64,000 bases of DNA from Sandaracinus amylolyticus (GTDB lineage: Bacteria; Myxococcota_A; Polyangia; Polyangiales; Sandaracinaceae). The translations under genes and the position numbers were made by a program. Below are positions 8,837 to 18,142 of the stretch, piece after piece. Location of the stretch: positions 3,100,001 through 3,164,000 of the forward strand of contig NZ_CP011125.1 of assembly GCF_000737325.1 (NCBI RefSeq). Reading direction: 5' to 3'. Below the pieces are notes generated by a model. That model did no database searches and had not been told where the DNA came from. It worked only from the letters and a program-made list of their open reading frames with translations. Every line of letters begins with the position of its first letter. Position 1 is the first letter of the stretch.

Positions 8837-9079
8837 ATGAAGGCCAAGATCTACGTCACGCTGAAGCGCGAGGTGCTCGATCCCCAGGGCGACGCGGTGC
8901 GCCGCGCGCTCGGCTCGATGGGCTTCGAGGGGGTGCGCGACGTGCGCATCGGCAAGCTCGTCGAGATGCAGATCGATCGGACGGATCGCGCGGGCGTCGA
9001 GGCCGACGTGAAGTCGATGGGCGAGAAGCTCCTCGCGAACCCGGTGATCGAGGACTTCCGCTTCGAGATCGTCGACTGA
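8837..9079 (+). CDS. purS: FGAM synthase subunit PurS
   Basis: This 80-residue protein matches PurS in length and pattern: MKAKIYVTLKREVLDPQGDA, then RDVRIGKLVEMQID and a C-terminal FRFEIVD. PurS bridges PurQ and PurL in the formylglycinamidine synthase complex and helps ammonia transfer. The ATG at 8837 is preceded by ggagagg. Between purC and purS lies a small palindrome (gacgct-ctccgg-agcgtc, 8761-8778). purQ and purL are not in this window downstream. Confidence 0.93.
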   Translation: MKAKIYVTLKREVLDPQGDAVRRALGSMGFEGVRDVRIGKLVEMQIDRTDRAGVEADVKSMGEKLLANPVIEDFRFEIVD

Positions 9080-9081
9080 GC

Positions 9082-9794
9082 TCAGGCGATCTCGAGCGCG
9101 TCGGCCACGTCGCGCGCGCTCGGGCGCTCGGCGGGATCGAGCGCGAGGCACGCCTCGAGGATCGTCACGATCGCGGGATCGCCGCTCGGCCAGTGAGGCG
9201 CGAGCGGGAGGCGTGGCGGTGGCCTGCGCTCTTCGAGCACGGCGAGCGCGACCGGCTGGTCGTACGGCTTGCGCCCGATCAGCAGCTCGTACGCGAGCAC
9301 GCCGAACGCGAACAGGTCGGACGCCGGACGCAGCGCGTCGGGGCCGCGCGCCAGCTCGGGCGCGATGTAGAGCGGCGTGCCGGGGAGCAGCCCGGTCTCG
9401 GTGAGCGGCGGGCCCTCGTCCGATGTGGGCGCGGAACTCTCCTCGCGATCGCCCACGAGCGCATGGACGCGCTCGATCGAGGTCTCGCTGAACGCGCGCG
9501 GCGTCTCGACCCGATAGCCGTCGAGCAGCGGCGGCGCGATGTCGTCGAGCGGCTCTCCGTCGCCCTCGACGCGCACCCGCGCGGGCAGCCTCACGATCCG
9601 CAGATCGAGCGCGCGATCCCGCAGCGCCTCGGGCACGCGGATCTCGGCGCGCAGCACGTACTCGAGATCGCGGCTCGGCAGCTCGAGGTGCGCGGGCAGC
9701 GCGACCGTCTGCTCGCGCCGTCGACCTCGAGCACGGCTCGATCGATCTCGATCACCTCGGCGTGCGTGGCGCACCCCGCGACGACGAACATCAC
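9082..9794 (-). pseudogene. Frameshifted lipoprotein fused to a kinase C-lobe remnant
   Basis: Read from GTG 9794 (or ATG 9791), one frame gives a lipoprotein-like start (FVVAGCATHAEV) and EIDRAVLEVDG, then loses sense. A one-base shift near 9725 restores a convincing continuation, EQTVALPAHLELPSRDLEY and LRAEIRVPEALRDRALDLR, like the sensor part of 7TMR-DISM proteins. The frame then changes character to a protein-kinase activation segment and C-lobe: LTETGLLPGTPLYIAPELA and SDLFAFGVLAYELL. The N-lobe, Lys, HRD loop and DFG are absent. I infer a decayed gene with a large internal deletion or fusion plus a frameshift; a sequencing error could explain the shift but not the missing kinase half. 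The stop lies 2 bp from the purS stop. Confidence 0.65.
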
Positions 9795-9880
9795 GATCGC
9801 GGCCGCGCGCGGAGCAAGCCGGGGCCTCCGGGCCCGCTTGGTGACGGCCTCGCGGCGCGCGTGCTATGAGCCGCGCCGAT

Positions 9881-11593
9881 ATGCGTTACTCCCAGGCCTT
9901 CATCCCCACGCTCAAGGAAGTGCCGAAGGAAGCGACGACTCCGTCGCACGTGCTCCTCCTGCGTGGTGGGTTCGTCCGCATGGTCGGCGCCGGCATCTAC
10001 GAGATGCTCCCGCTCGGCCTGCGCGTGATGACGAAGATCGCGGCCATCGTGCGCGAGGAGATGGATCGCGCGGGCGCGCAGGAAGTGCTGATGCCGGCGC
10101 TCCTGCCGAAGGAGTACTTCGAGGAGTCGGGCCGCTGGGAGTCGTTCGGCGACACGCTCCTGCGGCTCAAGGATCGCAAGGCGGGCGAGTACCACCTCGG
10201 GCCGACGCACGAGGAGATCATCACCGACATGGTGCGGCGGGACGTGAAGAGCTACCGCCAGCTCCCGCTGAACCTCTATCAGATCCAGATGAAGTTCCGC
10301 GACGAGGCGCGCCCGCGCGCGGGCCTGCTGCGCTGTCGCGAATTCATGATGAAGGACGCGTACTCGTTCGACACGAGCGAGCAGAACGCGATCGCGTCCT
10401 ACGAGGCGATGCGCGAGGCGTATCACCGCATCTTCCGGCGCCTCGGGCTCGACTACCGCATCGTCGCGGCGGACTCGGGCGCGATGGGCGGCTCGACGAG
10501 CGCGGAGTTCCAGGTGCTCGCGCAGAACGGCGAGGACGCGATCGTCGCGTGCACGAAGTGCGACTACGCGGCGAACGTCGAGGTCGCGGCCCAGGTCGTT
10601 CCCGCGAAGAAGACCGACGCGGTGAGCGCGCCGTCGAAGGTCGCGACGCCGGGCAAGAAGACGATCGAGGACGTCGCGAAGTTCCTCGGGCTGCCCGCGT
10701 CGCGCACGATGAAGACGCTGATGGTCGTCGCCGACGGCAAGCTCACGATGGTGCTCGTGCGCGGCGATCACGAGGGCAACGACGTGAAGATCGCGCGCGC
10801 TGCCGGTGCGCGCGAGGTGCGCATGGCGAGCGACGTCGAGATCCGCGAGGGCGTCGGTCCGGTCGGGTACCTCGGGCCCGTCGGCTGGAGCGGGCCGGTG
10901 ATCGCGGACATGTCGCTCGACACCGGCGAGGGCTTCGTGAGCGGCGGCAACGAGGTCGACGTGCACCTGCGCGACGTGGTGCTCGGGCGCGACTTCCAGG
11001 CGAAGCTCGCGGACGTGCGCACGGTCGGCAACGGCGATCCGTGCCCGCGCTGCGGCGGTGAGCTCAAGAGCTATCGCGGCATCGAGGGCGGGCACATCTT
11101 CGTGCTCGGCACGCACTACAGCGCGAAGATGCGCGCGACGTTCCTCGACGAGAACAACGTCGAGAAGCCGATCGTGATGGGCTGCTACGGCATCGGCGTG
11201 TCGCGCCTCGTCGCGACGTCGATCGAGCAGCACCACGACGAGAACGGCATCAAGTGGCCGATCGCGATCGCGCCGTACCACGTCGTCGTCACGACGGCGG
11301 GCAAGGGTGACGATCTCGATCAGGCGGCGGTGCGCATCTACGACGAGCTGCGCGCGAAGGGCGTCGAGGTGCTCTTCGACGATCGCGACGAGCGCCCCGG
11401 CGTGAAGTTCAAGGACGCCGATCTCATCGGCATCCCGCTGCGCGTCGTGATCGGCAAGAAGGGCCTCGCCGAGGGCAAGGCCGAGGTGAAGTCGCGCGAG
11501 GAGAAGGACCCGACGATGGTCCCGCTCGCCGAGGTCGCAGCGTCGATCGAGCAGCGCATCGTCGCGGGCGGCGGGCGCCTCCGCGCGAGCTGA
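9881..11593 (+). CDS. proS: Prolyl-tRNA synthetase, bacterial type with editing domain
   Basis: This class II enzyme charges tRNA-Pro. It has the typical start MRYSQAFIPTLKEVPKEA, motif 2 around KFRDEARPRAGLLRCREF, an inserted YbaK-like editing domain (about residues 225-395, with TIEDVAKFLGLPASRTMKTL), motif 3 CYGIGVSRLVATSIEQHH, and an anticodon-binding domain ending in VLFDDRDERPGVKFKDAD. An ATG at 9866 in the same frame would add five residues; I prefer 9881 because family members start with M-R-x-S-Q. A conventional length of 570 residues supports integrity. The small membrane-protein gene follows after 5 bp. Confidence 0.97.
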   Translation: MRYSQAFIPTLKEVPKEATTPSHVLLLRGGFVRMVGAGIYEMLPLGLRVMTKIAAIVREEMDRAGAQEVLMPALLPKEYFEESGRWESFGDTLLRLKDRKAGEYHLGPTHEEIITDMVRRDVKSYRQLPLNLYQIQMKFRDEARPRAGLLRCREFMMKDAYSFDTSEQNAIASYEAMREAYHRIFRRLGLDYRIVAADSGAMGGSTSAEFQVLAQNGEDAIVACTKCDYAANVEVAAQVVPAKKTDAVSAPSKVATPGKKTIEDVAKFLGLPASRTMKTLMVVADGKLTMVLVRGDHEGNDVKIARAAGAREVRMASDVEIREGVGPVGYLGPVGWSGPVIADMSLDTGEGFVSGGNEVDVHLRDVVLGRDFQAKLADVRTVGNGDPCPRCGGELKSYRGIEGGHIFVLGTHYSAKMRATFLDENNVEKPIVMGCYGIGVSRLVATSIEQHHDENGIKWPIAIAPYHVVVTTAGKGDDLDQAAVRIYDELRAKGVEVLFDDRDERPGVKFKDADLIGIPLRVVIGKKGLAEGKAEVKSREEKDPTMVPLAEVAASIEQRIVAGGGRLRAS

Positions 11594-11598
11594 GCGTC

Positions 11599-11847
11599 AT
11601 GGCGGCGCGCAAGCACGACGTCGCACCGACGAGCGCCGAGCTGCAGCGCGGCTCGCCGCTCGCGGTGACGATCGGCCTGTTGATCGGGTTCCTCGTGCTC
11701 GCGATCGTCGGCGTCGTGACCGTGGTCGTCCCCGAGGTCACGGACGACGGCGACGAGGAGACGCAGGACGCCGAGGGCGATCGCCCGGCCGACGCGCCCG
11801 AGAGCGACGCTCCGGCCTCGCCTCCCGCCGCGGCCGCCGCGCCCTGA
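11599..11847 (+). CDS. Small single-span membrane protein
   Basis: The 82-residue product has a short polar N-terminus, one hydrophobic helix (PLAVTIGLLIGFLVLAIVGV, about residues 20-44) and an acidic, Ala/Pro-rich tail. It begins 5 bp after proS and probably belongs to the same transcript. The last 110 bp overlap, on the opposite strand, the 3' end of the esterase gene; that esterase tail is unconserved-looking Arg-rich sequence, so the overlap is tolerable. I do not recognise a family. Confidence 0.6.
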   Translation: MAARKHDVAPTSAELQRGSPLAVTIGLLIGFLVLAIVGVVTVVVPEVTDDGDEETQDAEGDRPADAPESDAPASPPAAAAAP

Positions 11848-12874
11848 CGCGCGGAGGCTCCTCTTCGATCACCTCGGGCGCCGGCAGCGGCTCGACGAGC
11901 CGTGACTCGCCGCGCGCGATCGCGGTGAGGGCGCGCTCGAGCCACGCGTGGAACGTCGCGTCCATCTCCGCCGACATCGCGTGGCCGGCGCCGTCGTACG
12001 TCGAGAGCTGCAGATCCCAGCCGAGCGTGCGCAGCCGCTCGTAGCTGTCGCGCGTCGGCTCGAACGGGATGCGCTCGTCGTCGAGCGCGTGCATCGCGCG
12101 GATCGGCGCCGCGCCCGTGGGCGGTCGGGCCTCGGGCCACAGCGGCGGCGGGAGCCAGCCGGCGAGCGGGAACGCGACGCCGACCAGCGTCGGGTACCGC
12201 ACCGCGAGCGTCACCGCGAGCATCCCGCCCTGCGAGAAGCCGCTGACCATCGTCGGGCCGATCGTCGGGCGCGACGCGCGCACTTCTTCGATGAGCCGCG
12301 AGAGCCTCGTGCTCACGTCGCGCAGCCCGGCCGCGAGCAGCTCGGTGCGTCCTTCGAGCACGCGCACCGGGAGCCAGCCGAAACCCTCGCCGACGATCAT
12401 CGGGCCGCGCGGCATGATCACGCGCACCGGGTGCGTGAGCCCTTCGAAGGGCCCGCCGGGCACGCGCGGTCGATCGCCGCGACCGTGCAGCACCACGATC
12501 ATCGGGAGCGGATCGTGGGGGTCTGCATCGCCGAGCACGATCTCGAGGAACCCGATCCCTTGCGACTCGCCCTCGCGGACGCGCACGCCGGGCGCGCGCG
12601 CTTGGTAGTGCTCGCGCGGCGTCGGCGGCGGCAGCGGCACGCTCGGCTCGGGCACGCTCGCGGCGACCGCCGGCTCGGGCAGGGGTGCTTCCTGCTCTGC
12701 GACCGGCGGCACCGTCGGCACCGGGGGATCGCTCGGCGGAGGCCACGCAGCGACGGGAGGCGTGCGCTCCTGCCTCGCCTGCGTCGCGCGCGGAGGCGAA
12801 GCGCCACACGCGCTCAGCGATGCGAGCGTGATCAGCAGCGCGACGAAATCAGAGCAGCAGAGTCGACGTCGCAC
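11738..12874 (-). CDS. Lipoprotein alpha/beta-hydrolase (carboxylesterase/phospholipase type)
   Basis: From GTG 12874 the product is 378 residues with a lipoprotein signal (FVALLITLASLSACG), a Pro-rich linker, and an alpha/beta-hydrolase domain: MIVVLHGRGDRP (oxyanion region), nucleophile motif VSGFSQGGML, acid in MHALDDERIPFEPT, and histidine in YDGAGHAMSAEM. These fit the YpfH/carboxylesterase family that hydrolyses short acyl esters. No ATG precedes the signal peptide, so the GTG start is chosen. The Arg/Pro-rich tail after the domain overlaps the small proS-linked gene on the other strand. Substrate unknown; likely periplasmic or outer-membrane bound. Confidence 0.85.
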   Translation of the reverse strand: MRRRLCCSDFVALLITLASLSACGASPPRATQARQERTPPVAAWPPPSDPPVPTVPPVAEQEAPLPEPAVAASVPEPSVPLPPPTPREHYQARAPGVRVREGESQGIGFLEIVLGDADPHDPLPMIVVLHGRGDRPRVPGGPFEGLTHPVRVIMPRGPMIVGEGFGWLPVRVLEGRTELLAAGLRDVSTRLSRLIEEVRASRPTIGPTMVSGFSQGGMLAVTLAVRYPTLVGVAFPLAGWLPPPLWPEARPPTGAAPIRAMHALDDERIPFEPTRDSYERLRTLGWDLQLSTYDGAGHAMSAEMDATFHAWLERALTAIARGESRLVEPLPAPEVIEEEPPRVRARRPRREARPERRSRARRPGDRPRRPASPRRRRP

Positions 12875-13010
12875 GAACGAGGGCTCGACGTGAGCGCGAT
12901 GGGGACGATGCCTGGAAGAACGAGGGGTTCGCGCGTCCGTTTTTTGCGCGCGTGAGCGCGATCGCACATCTTGAGTGTCGGACTCGGAATCCGAACGGGG
13001 GTTGTTTGCC

Positions 13011-15641
13011 GTGATCAGGACCGAGCGAGTGCGCGGCAATTCCGCGTGGTGCTGCCTTCTGTCGCTGGCGTCGATCCTCGTGATCGCCGGCGGCGCGACG
13101 CCCGCGAGCGCGTGGGACGGGCCGATGTGCGCGTCCGACGGCGTGTCGATGTGGGGCGTGTCGACCGCGGGCGATGCCACGTGGAGCGAGGCGGGTGTTG
13201 CTCCGTCCTCGAGGTTCTCCGACGCGAGTCTGACGTCGGGGCCGCGGGAAGGCGAGCCCGCCGTGCTCGCTTGTCTGCCCAGCGCTCCGGCGTACACGGG
13301 CGCTCCCGCCTACATCGGGCCGTCGTCGCCCACGTCGGCGGCCCCGACGCTCGACGCGCGCTTCGAGGCTGCACGCCGCGCGTACGCGTCGCTCGCCGCA
13401 CATCGCGCGGCGAGCCGTGACGCCGATGCGCTCATCTCGCTCGCGACGCTGCGCGAGCTGGTGCCCGAGCTCTCCGATCGCTGGGATCTGATCGAGGGCG
13501 AGATGCGCCCCGCCGATCGTCGAGGCTGCGAGGCGTACGAGCGCGCGGCAGCGAGCCCGCACTCCGCCGTCGCGGCGCGCGGTCGCGTCGGTCGCGTGCG
13601 CTGTCTGCTCGAGGTGCGCGATCGCCGCGCCGACGTCGAGCTGCGCGCGCTGCTCGCGCGCTACCCCGAGCTGCCCGAGGCGCTCGATCTTCGCCTGCTC
13701 GAGGCGGAGGTGCGCGAGGAGCGCGGCGACGTGCGCGGCGCGATCGCGATCCTTCGCGACATCGATCTCACGAGCCCCGACGTGCCCGCGGCGGAGCGGG
13801 CGCGCGCGTCGGTCGCGCGACTGGAGGCAGCCGGTCATCGGGTTCCGCCGTTCACGCCCCTCCAGATCGTCGAGCGGCTCGATCGCATCGTGCGCCGCGG
13901 CGCGCCCGACTTCGCGCGCGCCGAGATCGAGCGCGTGCAGTCGATGCGCCTGCCGCGCCGCGAGCTCGCGGAGGTGACGCTGCTCGCGGCGCGCATCGCG
14001 CGCGTCGAGGGGCGCTTCGAGGATGCGGCGCAGCTGATGCACCAGGCGCGCGGCGCGACCGACGACGCCGACATCCGCGCGCAGGCCGAGGACCTCGCGG
14101 CGGCGGCAGTCGCGCGCGCGGAGGACGATGCGCGCGCCGAGCTCGCGCGCTTCACCGGTCGCGCGCGCACGCTGCGCACGGTGAACACCACGCGTCTCTT
14201 CGGGTACCTGCGCACCGCGGCGCGCGCGGGGCTGCGCCCCGAGGTCGACGCCGCGCTCGACGAGCTCGCGACGCGCTCGCTGCCCTGCGGGCTGCGCCTC
14301 GAGGCAGGCGTGCTCGCGAGCGGCGCGGGCGACGACGAGCGGGTCGCGCGCGTGCTCGAGCAGTGCGTGAGCGCGCCGGGATCGATCGGCGTCGCGTCGC
14401 GCTACCACCGCGCCCGCGCGCTCGAGCGCCTCGGACGTCACGACGACGCGCGCGCCGAGCTCTCGCAGGTGATCACGCAGGATCGCACCGAGACGCGCTG
14501 GTACGCGCTCTGGGCGCGTCAGTGGCTCGGCGGCGAGCAGGTCGCGAGCGCGACGACGACGAGCGCGCTCGAGCCCGGCAAGGCACGCGAGCACGACGGC
14601 GGCGCGCCTGCACCGACGCTGGTCGTCGACGCGCCGAGCCCGCGCACCACGGTGGTCGCGCCGCAGCCCGCGCCGAGCCCGACCAGCGAGGACGCGAGCG
14701 AAGAAGAGCTCGATGCGCCCATCGACGCGCCCGCGCCGCGCTTCCGCCCGATGCCGCGCGACGAGATCGAGCAGCGCCTCGCGGCGATCGCGGAGACGCA
14801 TCGTGTCGGCTATCCGTGGCTCACGCGCGCGCTCGCGATGCTGCGCCTCGGTGACGACGCGGGCGTCACCGACGAGCTCCACGAGGCCTTCCTCGCGTGG
14901 TACCAGGCGCGCGGTCGCAGCGCGCTGCGCGCGGGCGTCGAGGCGGTCTATCGCGGCGCCACGCCGCCGCGCATGCGCGCCGAGTCCGGTGAGGTGCTGC
15001 GCGCGCGCCGTCAGCTCGGCGTCGCGGATGCGGGCGTGCTCGGCGACATCGCCGCGTCGCTCGGCGACTTCGGTCTCGCGATTCGCTTCGGCGGCCGCTC
15101 GCGCGCCGCGATGCGGCCGCGCGCGTACGAGCAGATCGTGAACGAGGTCGCGCGCGAGCGCGGGCTCGATCCGAACCTGCTGCTCGCCGTGATGCGCGTG
15201 GAGAGCGTCTACAACCCGCGCATCGTCTCGTACGCGGGCGCGGTCGGTCTGCTGCAGATCATGCCGCGCACCGGTCGCCTCATCGCGCGCTCGATGGGCC
15301 GCGAGGCGGAGTTCGGCGTCGACGATCTGCTCGATCCGCGCACCAACATCGAGTTCGCGGCCTGGTATCTGTCGTCGCTGATCCGCCGCTTCGAAGGGCG
15401 CGTGCCGCTCGCGATCGCGTCGTACAACGGCGGTCCGCACAACGTGCGTCGCTGGCTGCGCGATCACTCCGAGGACATGCCGATCGATGCGTTCTGCGAG
15501 CGCATCCCGTTCGATCAGACCCATCGCTACGTGCGTCGCGTGCTCGGCCACTGGGCGGCGTATCGCGCGCAGCAGGGCCTCCCGATGGTCGAGCTCGATC
15601 CGAGCATCCCCGAGCTCGAAGCGGATCGCGTCGCGTTCTGA
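13011..15641 (+). CDS. Soluble lytic murein transglycosylase-like protein (SLT domain)
   Basis: The 876-residue protein has a signal peptide, a long helical repeat region of TPR/superhelix character (about residues 110-650) and a C-terminal SLT domain. The catalytic glutamate sits in VMRVESVYNP, followed by GAVGLLQIMP and IASYNGGPHNVRRW, all diagnostic of Slt70-type enzymes that cleave peptidoglycan to 1,6-anhydromuropeptides. An in-frame GTG at 12975 would add 12 residues; I chose GTG 13011 because it starts directly before the signal peptide (VIRTERVRGNSAW). It diverges from the esterase gene. A hairpin terminator follows. Confidence 0.9.
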   Translation: MIRTERVRGNSAWCCLLSLASILVIAGGATPASAWDGPMCASDGVSMWGVSTAGDATWSEAGVAPSSRFSDASLTSGPREGEPAVLACLPSAPAYTGAPAYIGPSSPTSAAPTLDARFEAARRAYASLAAHRAASRDADALISLATLRELVPELSDRWDLIEGEMRPADRRGCEAYERAAASPHSAVAARGRVGRVRCLLEVRDRRADVELRALLARYPELPEALDLRLLEAEVREERGDVRGAIAILRDIDLTSPDVPAAERARASVARLEAAGHRVPPFTPLQIVERLDRIVRRGAPDFARAEIERVQSMRLPRRELAEVTLLAARIARVEGRFEDAAQLMHQARGATDDADIRAQAEDLAAAAVARAEDDARAELARFTGRARTLRTVNTTRLFGYLRTAARAGLRPEVDAALDELATRSLPCGLRLEAGVLASGAGDDERVARVLEQCVSAPGSIGVASRYHRARALERLGRHDDARAELSQVITQDRTETRWYALWARQWLGGEQVASATTTSALEPGKAREHDGGAPAPTLVVDAPSPRTTVVAPQPAPSPTSEDASEEELDAPIDAPAPRFRPMPRDEIEQRLAAIAETHRVGYPWLTRALAMLRLGDDAGVTDELHEAFLAWYQARGRSALRAGVEAVYRGATPPRMRAESGEVLRARRQLGVADAGVLGDIAASLGDFGLAIRFGGRSRAAMRPRAYEQIVNEVARERGLDPNLLLAVMRVESVYNPRIVSYAGAVGLLQIMPRTGRLIARSMGREAEFGVDDLLDPRTNIEFAAWYLSSLIRRFEGRVPLAIASYNGGPHNVRRWLRDHSEDMPIDAFCERIPFDQTHRYVRRVLGHWAAYRAQQGLPMVELDPSIPELEADRVAF

Positions 15642-15644
15642 GAA

Positions 15645-15681
15645 CGAAAACGCGCCCGGAACCGCGTGGGATCCGGGCGCG
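15645..15681 (-). terminator. Intrinsic terminator for the minus-strand lipoprotein gene
   Basis: Bases 15651-15660 (cgcgcccgga) and 15672-15681 form a perfect 10-bp stem with an 11-base loop; on the minus strand it is followed by TTTTCGTT. It also lies just after the lytic transglycosylase stop, so it may act in both directions. Confidence 0.8.
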
Positions 15682-15701
15682 TGCTCGCTCGAGAGCAGGG
15701 C

Positions 15702-15980
15702 TCAGGTCCCGGCGTCGCTGCCGGCGTCGGTGTCGCCCGCGTCGGCGCCGCCGCCGTCCGCGTCTCCACCGTCCGCGCCGGAGTCGGGCGCGCCCGAGTC
15801 CGACGGCGATCCCGAGTCGACCGGCGGCGGCTCGCCGGTGCCCGCGTCACCGGTGAAGAGGCACACGCGGCGCTCGTGGTTGTAGGTGAACCCCTCCGGG
15901 CACGCCACGCCGAAGTCGCACGCGGTCGCGACGACACCGAAGACGCCGAGCACACAGATCAGCACGATCCGATTCGTCAT
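15702..15980 (-). CDS. Small Asp/Gly/Ala-rich lipoprotein
   Basis: The 92-residue product has a lipoprotein signal (IVLICVLGVFGVVATACD), a short Cys-containing region CPEGFTYNHERRVCL, and a low-complexity Asp/Gly/Ser tail typical of surface-exposed linkers in this genome. It starts 10 bp after the outer-membrane protein gene and ends before an intrinsic terminator, so it is the second gene of that operon. The CPEGFTYN pattern looks like a small disulfide-bonded module. No known family is recognised. Confidence 0.75.
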   Translation of the reverse strand: MTNRIVLICVLGVFGVVATACDFGVACPEGFTYNHERRVCLFTGDAGTGEPPPVDSGSPSDSGAPDSGADGGDADGGGADAGDTDAGSDAGT

Positions 15981-15990
15981 CGTCGCCTCC

Positions 15991-17961
15991 TCAGAACACG
16001 AACGCGATGCGGCTCTGCAGCGTCCACGCGATGTCGTCGGTGAGGCGATTGCCCGTCGAGATCGGACCGCCGGCGCCGAGCGCGTCGCCCACGCCCATGA
16101 TGCCGAACTCGTTGCTCCACCGCATCTCGTCGTGCGGGCCCCAGCTCAGCTTGAGCGCCAGGTCGGCCTCCCAGCCGAGGAGACACTCGCTGCCGATGCC
16201 GCAGCCCTGCGACGCGTCGACCGGGCGCGTGTTGCGCAGCGGCGCGTTGAGCTGATCGGCGAAGCCCATGAGGAACTGGCCGATGATCTCGACGCCGCCG
16301 TTGTAGCCGAGCGGACGCAGGCGACCCTGCGCGAGGAAGTAGATCGAGTTCCAGACGCCGCCGTTCGACCAGAGCGCCGAGGCCGGATACTGGTTCGCCG
16401 TGCGCACGTTCAGCACGATCGGATAGAGCAGCAGGCCGACCTGGTAGTTCGGGTTGTTCGGGCGCTGCGTCAGCGTGCGGATCGCGAAGATGTTGCCTTC
16501 CTGACCGGTCGAGAAGCCCGACTCGAGCGTGACCGCCCAGTACGAGTCCTCGACGCCGAGGCGCGCCGCGCCGCCCCAGATGTTCGCGCCGCCCGTCGTC
16601 GCCGTACGACCGACCGGCACCGCGATCGGCGGTGCGCTCGGGTTCGTCGGATCGGGCAGCACGCAGCCGTTCGGGTCGTTGCAGAAGTCGCCGGTGAGCG
16701 CGACGCCGTTGGTCTCGCCCTGGATCGTCCAGAGCTCGCCCTCGCTGTAGATCAGCGGCGCGCGACGCCCGAACGCCGACCAGCGGAGACGGTAAAAGAT
16801 GTCGCCGATCCACACGTCGGAGCTCGTCGACGCCTGGCCGCGGTGGACGAGCACGACACCCGCGCTGAGCTCGTCGCGCGCGTTGACGCTCATGTTGAAG
16901 TCGGCGTCGCTCCACGCGAGGACGAGCGTGGTCTGCCAGACGTCGTCCTCGCCCGCGCGATCACCCAGGAACGCGTAGGGCACCGGGCTGCGGGCGCGAC
17001 GCTGCGCCTCCGCGAAGTCGCGCTCACCCGCGGGCGTCGGATCCGCCGCGCGCTGATACGTGAGCTGATCCTCGACGAGCCAGTCGTACGCGACGGCGAA
17101 CACGAGCGGCGTCTGCCGGCTGTCGCCGCGCGCCAGCGTGTTGATGATCGTCAGCGGGCGCGTCGCGAAGAGGACGCGGTCGAACGTCGTGCCGCTGAGC
17201 GCGTCGCCGAAGTCGTTGCGGAAGTCGTTGCCGTCGTTGAACAGCAGGCCCATGCCGCCCTGCGAGGGCTGACGACCGATTCGGATCTGACCGACGGGCG
17301 TCATGAACTCGAGCCAGAGCCGGCGGACGAAGATCGGATTGATGTCCTGGCTCCAATTGAAGCCGGACAAGAGGCTCGTGTTGCTCGGGTCGTTCGCGAA
17401 GATCGGCGTGCCGTTGAGGCGCGCGTTGTCGCCGAACACGACGTTGTCGAGGATGTCGAACTGCGCACGCAGCGCGGCGACCGGCTGGGCGCGGTTCGAG
17501 CCGAACACGATCGCGGGATCGAGGCGCAGGCGCATGAACCCGAACGCCACGTCGGTCGCGCCGTCGCGGAACGCACCGATCGTCGGATCGGGGTTCGGGA
17601 TCGGCAGGCTGTCGATCACCGCGAGGCGCGCGCGGTAGTAGCCGTGCAGCTGGAAGTCGATCGGGATGTCGCCGCCGGGCGCGTCCTCACCGCCGCCACC
17701 GCTGGCCGGCGGAGGGGGTGGAGGAGGAGGCGGCGGCGGAGGGGGCGGAGGAGGCGGCGGCGGAGGTGTCTGCGCTTCCTCGGGCCCGACCGGCGCTTCG
17801 CCGGAGACGGTCTCGCCCTCGCCCGGAACATCCTGGGTCTCGACGGGTTGGACTGTACCCGCCTCGGTCTCGACGTCTGTCTGCTGAGCGCTCGCGAGCG
17901 ATGGAATCGTCCCGCACGCGAGCAGCAGCACGATCGCGAGCGTGGACCGGAATCGTTGCAT
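15991..17961 (-). CDS. Predicted outer-membrane beta-barrel protein with Pro-rich segment
   Basis: From ATG 17961 the product is 656 residues: a signal peptide cut near SLASAQQ, a polyproline segment (about residues 72-92), then a long region of amphipathic strands ending in WTLQSRIAFVF, a terminal Phe as in barrels inserted by BamA. Segments such as RRLWLEFMTPVGQIRIGRQP resemble a myxobacterial outer-membrane family (I think TIGR04551; recalled, not searched). Transport or structural role is not known. A TGAAC-N4-ATTCAG palindrome lies 182 bp upstream of the start. Confidence 0.75.
   Translation of the reverse strand: MQRFRSTLAIVLLLACGTIPSLASAQQTDVETEAGTVQPVETQDVPGEGETVSGEAPVGPEEAQTPPPPPPPPPPPPPPPPPPPPASGGGGEDAPGGDIPIDFQLHGYYRARLAVIDSLPIPNPDPTIGAFRDGATDVAFGFMRLRLDPAIVFGSNRAQPVAALRAQFDILDNVVFGDNARLNGTPIFANDPSNTSLLSGFNWSQDINPIFVRRLWLEFMTPVGQIRIGRQPSQGGMGLLFNDGNDFRNDFGDALSGTTFDRVLFATRPLTIINTLARGDSRQTPLVFAVAYDWLVEDQLTYQRAADPTPAGERDFAEAQRRARSPVPYAFLGDRAGEDDVWQTTLVLAWSDADFNMSVNARDELSAGVVLVHRGQASTSSDVWIGDIFYRLRWSAFGRRAPLIYSEGELWTIQGETNGVALTGDFCNDPNGCVLPDPTNPSAPPIAVPVGRTATTGGANIWGGAARLGVEDSYWAVTLESGFSTGQEGNIFAIRTLTQRPNNPNYQVGLLLYPIVLNVRTANQYPASALWSNGGVWNSIYFLAQGRLRPLGYNGGVEIIGQFLMGFADQLNAPLRNTRPVDASQGCGIGSECLLGWEADLALKLSWGPHDEMRWSNEFGIMGVGDALGAGGPISTGNRLTDDIAWTLQSRIAFVF
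17708..17766. repeat. Low-complexity ggcgga/ggagga tract encoding polyproline
   Basis: This 59-bp purine-rich tract codes on the minus strand for the proline run of the barrel protein. Simple GGN repeats like this can slip during replication, so length variation between strains is plausible. Confidence 0.7.
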
Positions 17962-18142
17962 CGTTCCTCCCGGACTCTCCACGGGTCTTTGAAGCAGCAG
18001 TGACGCGCTCGCTCTCCCCATCCACCGAGAGCGCGCACGACACACGAATGAAACGCGGCGGGCCCATTGAACACGAAGGGACGCCGATCGAGAAGGGCCG
18101 ACGTGCGATTGGCACGCACGATAGGCTCTCGATGGATCGAGC

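Noticed and set aside
6575-9151. Minus-strand open frame of 858 codons across purC and the DUF1517-like gene
   Set aside because: It covers real genes in other frames and shows only Arg/Ala/Asp-rich shadow composition.
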